From: Urechis unicinctus
Taxonomy: Eukaryota; Annelida; Polychaeta; Xenopneusta; Urechidae
Assembly (NCBI GenBank): GCA_034190875.2
Contig: CM067344.1
Span: 15,176,649-15,240,648, forward strand
Direction: 5' to 3'
DNA: 64,000 nt
The position numbers and the translations under genes were made by a program. Each line of letters opens with the position of its first letter. The stretch's first letter is position 1. The notes under the pieces were generated by a model. It made no database searches, was not told the DNA's origin, and worked only from the letters and a program-made list of their open reading frames with translations. Positions 61,783-64,000 of this stretch are shown piece by piece.

Positions 61783-63519
61783 TCTTTCCTCTGGTTACTC
61801 TTTATTAAACGATGTTTCGTCGAAATATACTTGCAAGATAAATACCGCTCTTGTTAAATTGGCACAGACTGACTTAGCTTGTATCCATGTCACATCACCA
61901 TGATCTTCACTAGTCCAATGACTTAGAATATGAACCTTTTTTTCTTTTTGAGTCCTTGGCGAAATAGTCGTAATAACTTCAATGTTATGGGGTTTATTGA
62001 AAACGTTTGCCTGTGTGTTGAGGCACAGGTGAGCTACTCACTTCTTGGTGTCCGTGAAAGCTGCGTGATTGCTCCGCTCAATCATATACTGGCAATGCCA
62101 AGGACTGGGACGAATCCTGCAAAGTTAAGTAAAAACGGAAATGTACAATTTACAATTCAATGATGTGGGATTTATATGACAAAAATGACACTCAATGATA
62201 CCAACGGGTCAACAGTTATAAAAATAGTTTTATCCTCGTCCGCACGAACCGCTGTTTATCAGGCCCAGTACCATGATTGGTGCGAATCAATACGATACAC
62301 GGAATATCCCATCAAGTGTTATATATGACGGCAGCAGCTGGTACAAGACAGTTTAAATGACAATATGTTGCTGCATTGTAAACAACCGTCCACAAGCTGT
62401 GAAACATTGTCATCATCTGCATCGTGGGCAAACGCTACGCCAGAGAGAAATCTACTTAAGTTTGCATATCAATTGTCATCATCGAATGGTAGAATGAATG
62501 AAGCAGCGTATGTGATGTACATGTCAGGCCCATAGAGTCGATAATGAACTCATCATAGTTACCGCTTAGTGATATTTCATGGTAGTACTGCTATGTAATT
62601 ACAGTATTTTGTCATGATGGTGGGATCATATTGGTCTATCCCGAGCGCCTGCGGTGCATGGACAGAATTAAATGCATGGTGTTGCTGTATCTTTTTTCGT
62701 ATCTTTTTATTTAGTTTTCCTAGTATGATAATATTGTCTACCAATCATGAACTAGTACGAGATTTGCCAGGTTGCACCAGGTGTACCACGATAGACGGAC
62801 AAGCTGGCGTTCCGGAATATGAAATCATTTGTCCTATGGGGGCAACTCCAGTCTAAGCAAGGCCCGCTTTTGGAAGATAATCCATGTCTCCTTGAAAATC
62901 ACTCAAGTCGTATTTCTACGATGATTCGATTAAGTCTTCTATGGTATATCGCTTTTTTGTCAATAAAAAGATAAGCACTATTTCTTGGTTATACCACAGA
63001 ATGAAAAACATCGCGAAATAAATCCCGACCTTAATTTTCATTTATCATTAATTTTCCTGATTGAACGTTGTTTATCTACTTCTTGCTTTTACCAATGAGC
63101 GTTTGACCTTTTTATTGTAAACGTAACTTCAGAATTTCAAACGGACGAAGTCCTTCAAACAAACGTTTATCAGACATATTGAAAGTGCCCCCTCCTGGTC
63201 GACCAAACGAGGAGTTGACGTGGGAAGCTTGACATGGAAATGAAACATAGCCCAGAAATAAATGTGGCGCATATCGACCAGTGAATAAGAAGCTGTACTT
63301 TTCGGGTCTATGACATCATGACAGTAAGGCCTGATGACAAATGTATTCACCACAAACGGGGGAAACGACCAAATGTTAAATACTCAGATATGTTTTTAAT
63401 GGTCTTCCAATCGGGTCTTCCACCTGCATTATCTACAATATTTGCAGCACAGTAGAACCTGCGTTTTAAGGACACCAACAGGAGCTGGTCAAGTGGTCGT
63501 TATAAGAATGTGTCTGTTC
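61783..63519. other. upstream flank of copy C and start of segment c
   Basis: Non-coding copy of the flank seen upstream of copies A and B, here without the LTR element. No gene supported. Confidence 0.5.
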
Positions 63520-63826
63520 CCCGGGGGGGGGGGGGGGCTTAAGTGTATAGAGGTAGTATATATGTGCCGCGCGACGGGGTATGTTTTTTCGGCCTCTCGA
63601 CTTGTACGACGGGTTTTTTGGCCTCTTACTTGTACGACGGGGTATGTTTTTCAGCTTCCATCTGTGCGACGGGTTATACATTTGCACAATACATTGTACG
63701 ACGGGGTATGCTTTTGGCCATTTTGACCTTGTACGACGGGTACGGGTTTTCGAGGTCCCGCGGCACACCCCTATCCAGAATAAGGCCAAGTGCCCCCCCC
63801 CCCCCCCCCCAAACCGGGGTCCGTTC
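63513..63826 (+). mobile_element. MITE with 7-bp target duplications, copy 2
   Basis: Element body 63520-63819 (300 bp), same orientation and interior as 18967-19255, with the TTGTACGACGGG phrases. It is flanked by TCTGTTC (63513-63519) and TCCGTTC (63820-63826), one mismatch. The empty site in unit 2 reads GTGTCCGTTCACGAC. The ends are expanded G and C homopolymers. Confidence 0.88.
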
Positions 63827-64000
63827 ACGACAGTTTTCTTTAATCGAAACCCTAACATCGTAGCTAATTGCGCGTCCGTGGTCTGTGTTAGACAGGTACC
63901 ATGCTATGCCGAGTATGCAGACCTGTGAAAATTTATCACTTTGCCAATCGAGACATGTATTGTTACATTTATAACAGTTTTAGAACTACCTTGATTTTGA
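63827..64000. other. segment c, end of window
   Basis: Continues the unit 3 copy of 55157-55327; no gene recognised. Confidence 0.6.

Larger units (their letters stand above)
55693..64000. repeat. tandem unit 3 (a+b+c), runs to window end
   Basis: This is the only unit with all three segments in order: a 55693-56560, b 56561-63080, c from 63081, cut by the window end. Segment c is interrupted by a MITE at 63520-63819 that is absent from the same site in unit 2 (around 55156-55164). Confidence 0.92.

Overview
The window is genomic DNA from an animal. It has spliced genes with GT-AG introns, intronic minisatellites, LTR retrotransposons, a Polinton/Maverick-type element and MITEs. Two host loci can be read: a complete WDR35 (IFT121) gene and a tandem cluster of SLC6-like sodium symporter genes. 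The TE mix (Polinton, K02A2.6-like Ty3 element, palindromic MITEs) and the prokaryote-like SLC6 type suggest a marine invertebrate such as a lancelet, mollusc or cnidarian-grade animal. I cannot fix the species from sequence alone.

Layout. 1-2124: non-coding flank. 2125-7111 (-): decayed Ty3/Gypsy element with broken gag and protease and a long pol ORF that has lost the core of RNase H. 8354-18765: decayed Polinton/Maverick-like element. Its two ends are long inverted repeats, and each carries the 5' part of the element's DNA polymerase B gene pointing inward. Between them lie broken pieces of a packaging ATPase, a coiled-coil/membrane protein, a structural protein, a C48-type cysteine protease and an unrecognised minus-strand gene. 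18967-19255: a small MITE with 7-bp target duplications; a second copy lies at 63520-63819.

20740-32999 (+): WDR35. I assembled 30 coding exons that join in frame to 1177 codons, close to the length of vertebrate WDR35. Several introns hold minisatellites. One consists of repeated copies of the gene's own 3' splice-site sequence, and another carries a decoy copy of the start of exon 8.

33220-36395: non-coding, with two hairpins and an 86-bp perfect palindrome flanked by an 8-bp direct repeat. 36396-64000: three tandem, highly similar units, each with a 12-exon SLC6-like transporter gene on the minus strand. Copy A (37881-42511) is intact (539 aa). Copy B (44352-49015) has a 1-bp insertion in the TM1 exon. 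Copy C (57114-61782) has a 4-bp insertion in exon 5. Each copy carries an intronic GAA/TTC tract of different length. A 4.4-kb Ty3/Gypsy element with 102-bp LTRs, a 5-bp target duplication and a leucine-tRNA-type primer site sits 664 bp upstream of copy B's start codon; its LTRs differ at one base, so it is young.

The host genes act independently: WDR35 in retrograde intraflagellar transport, and the SLC6-like proteins as sodium-coupled solute symporters. The rest of the window records successive transposition, tandem duplication and decay.
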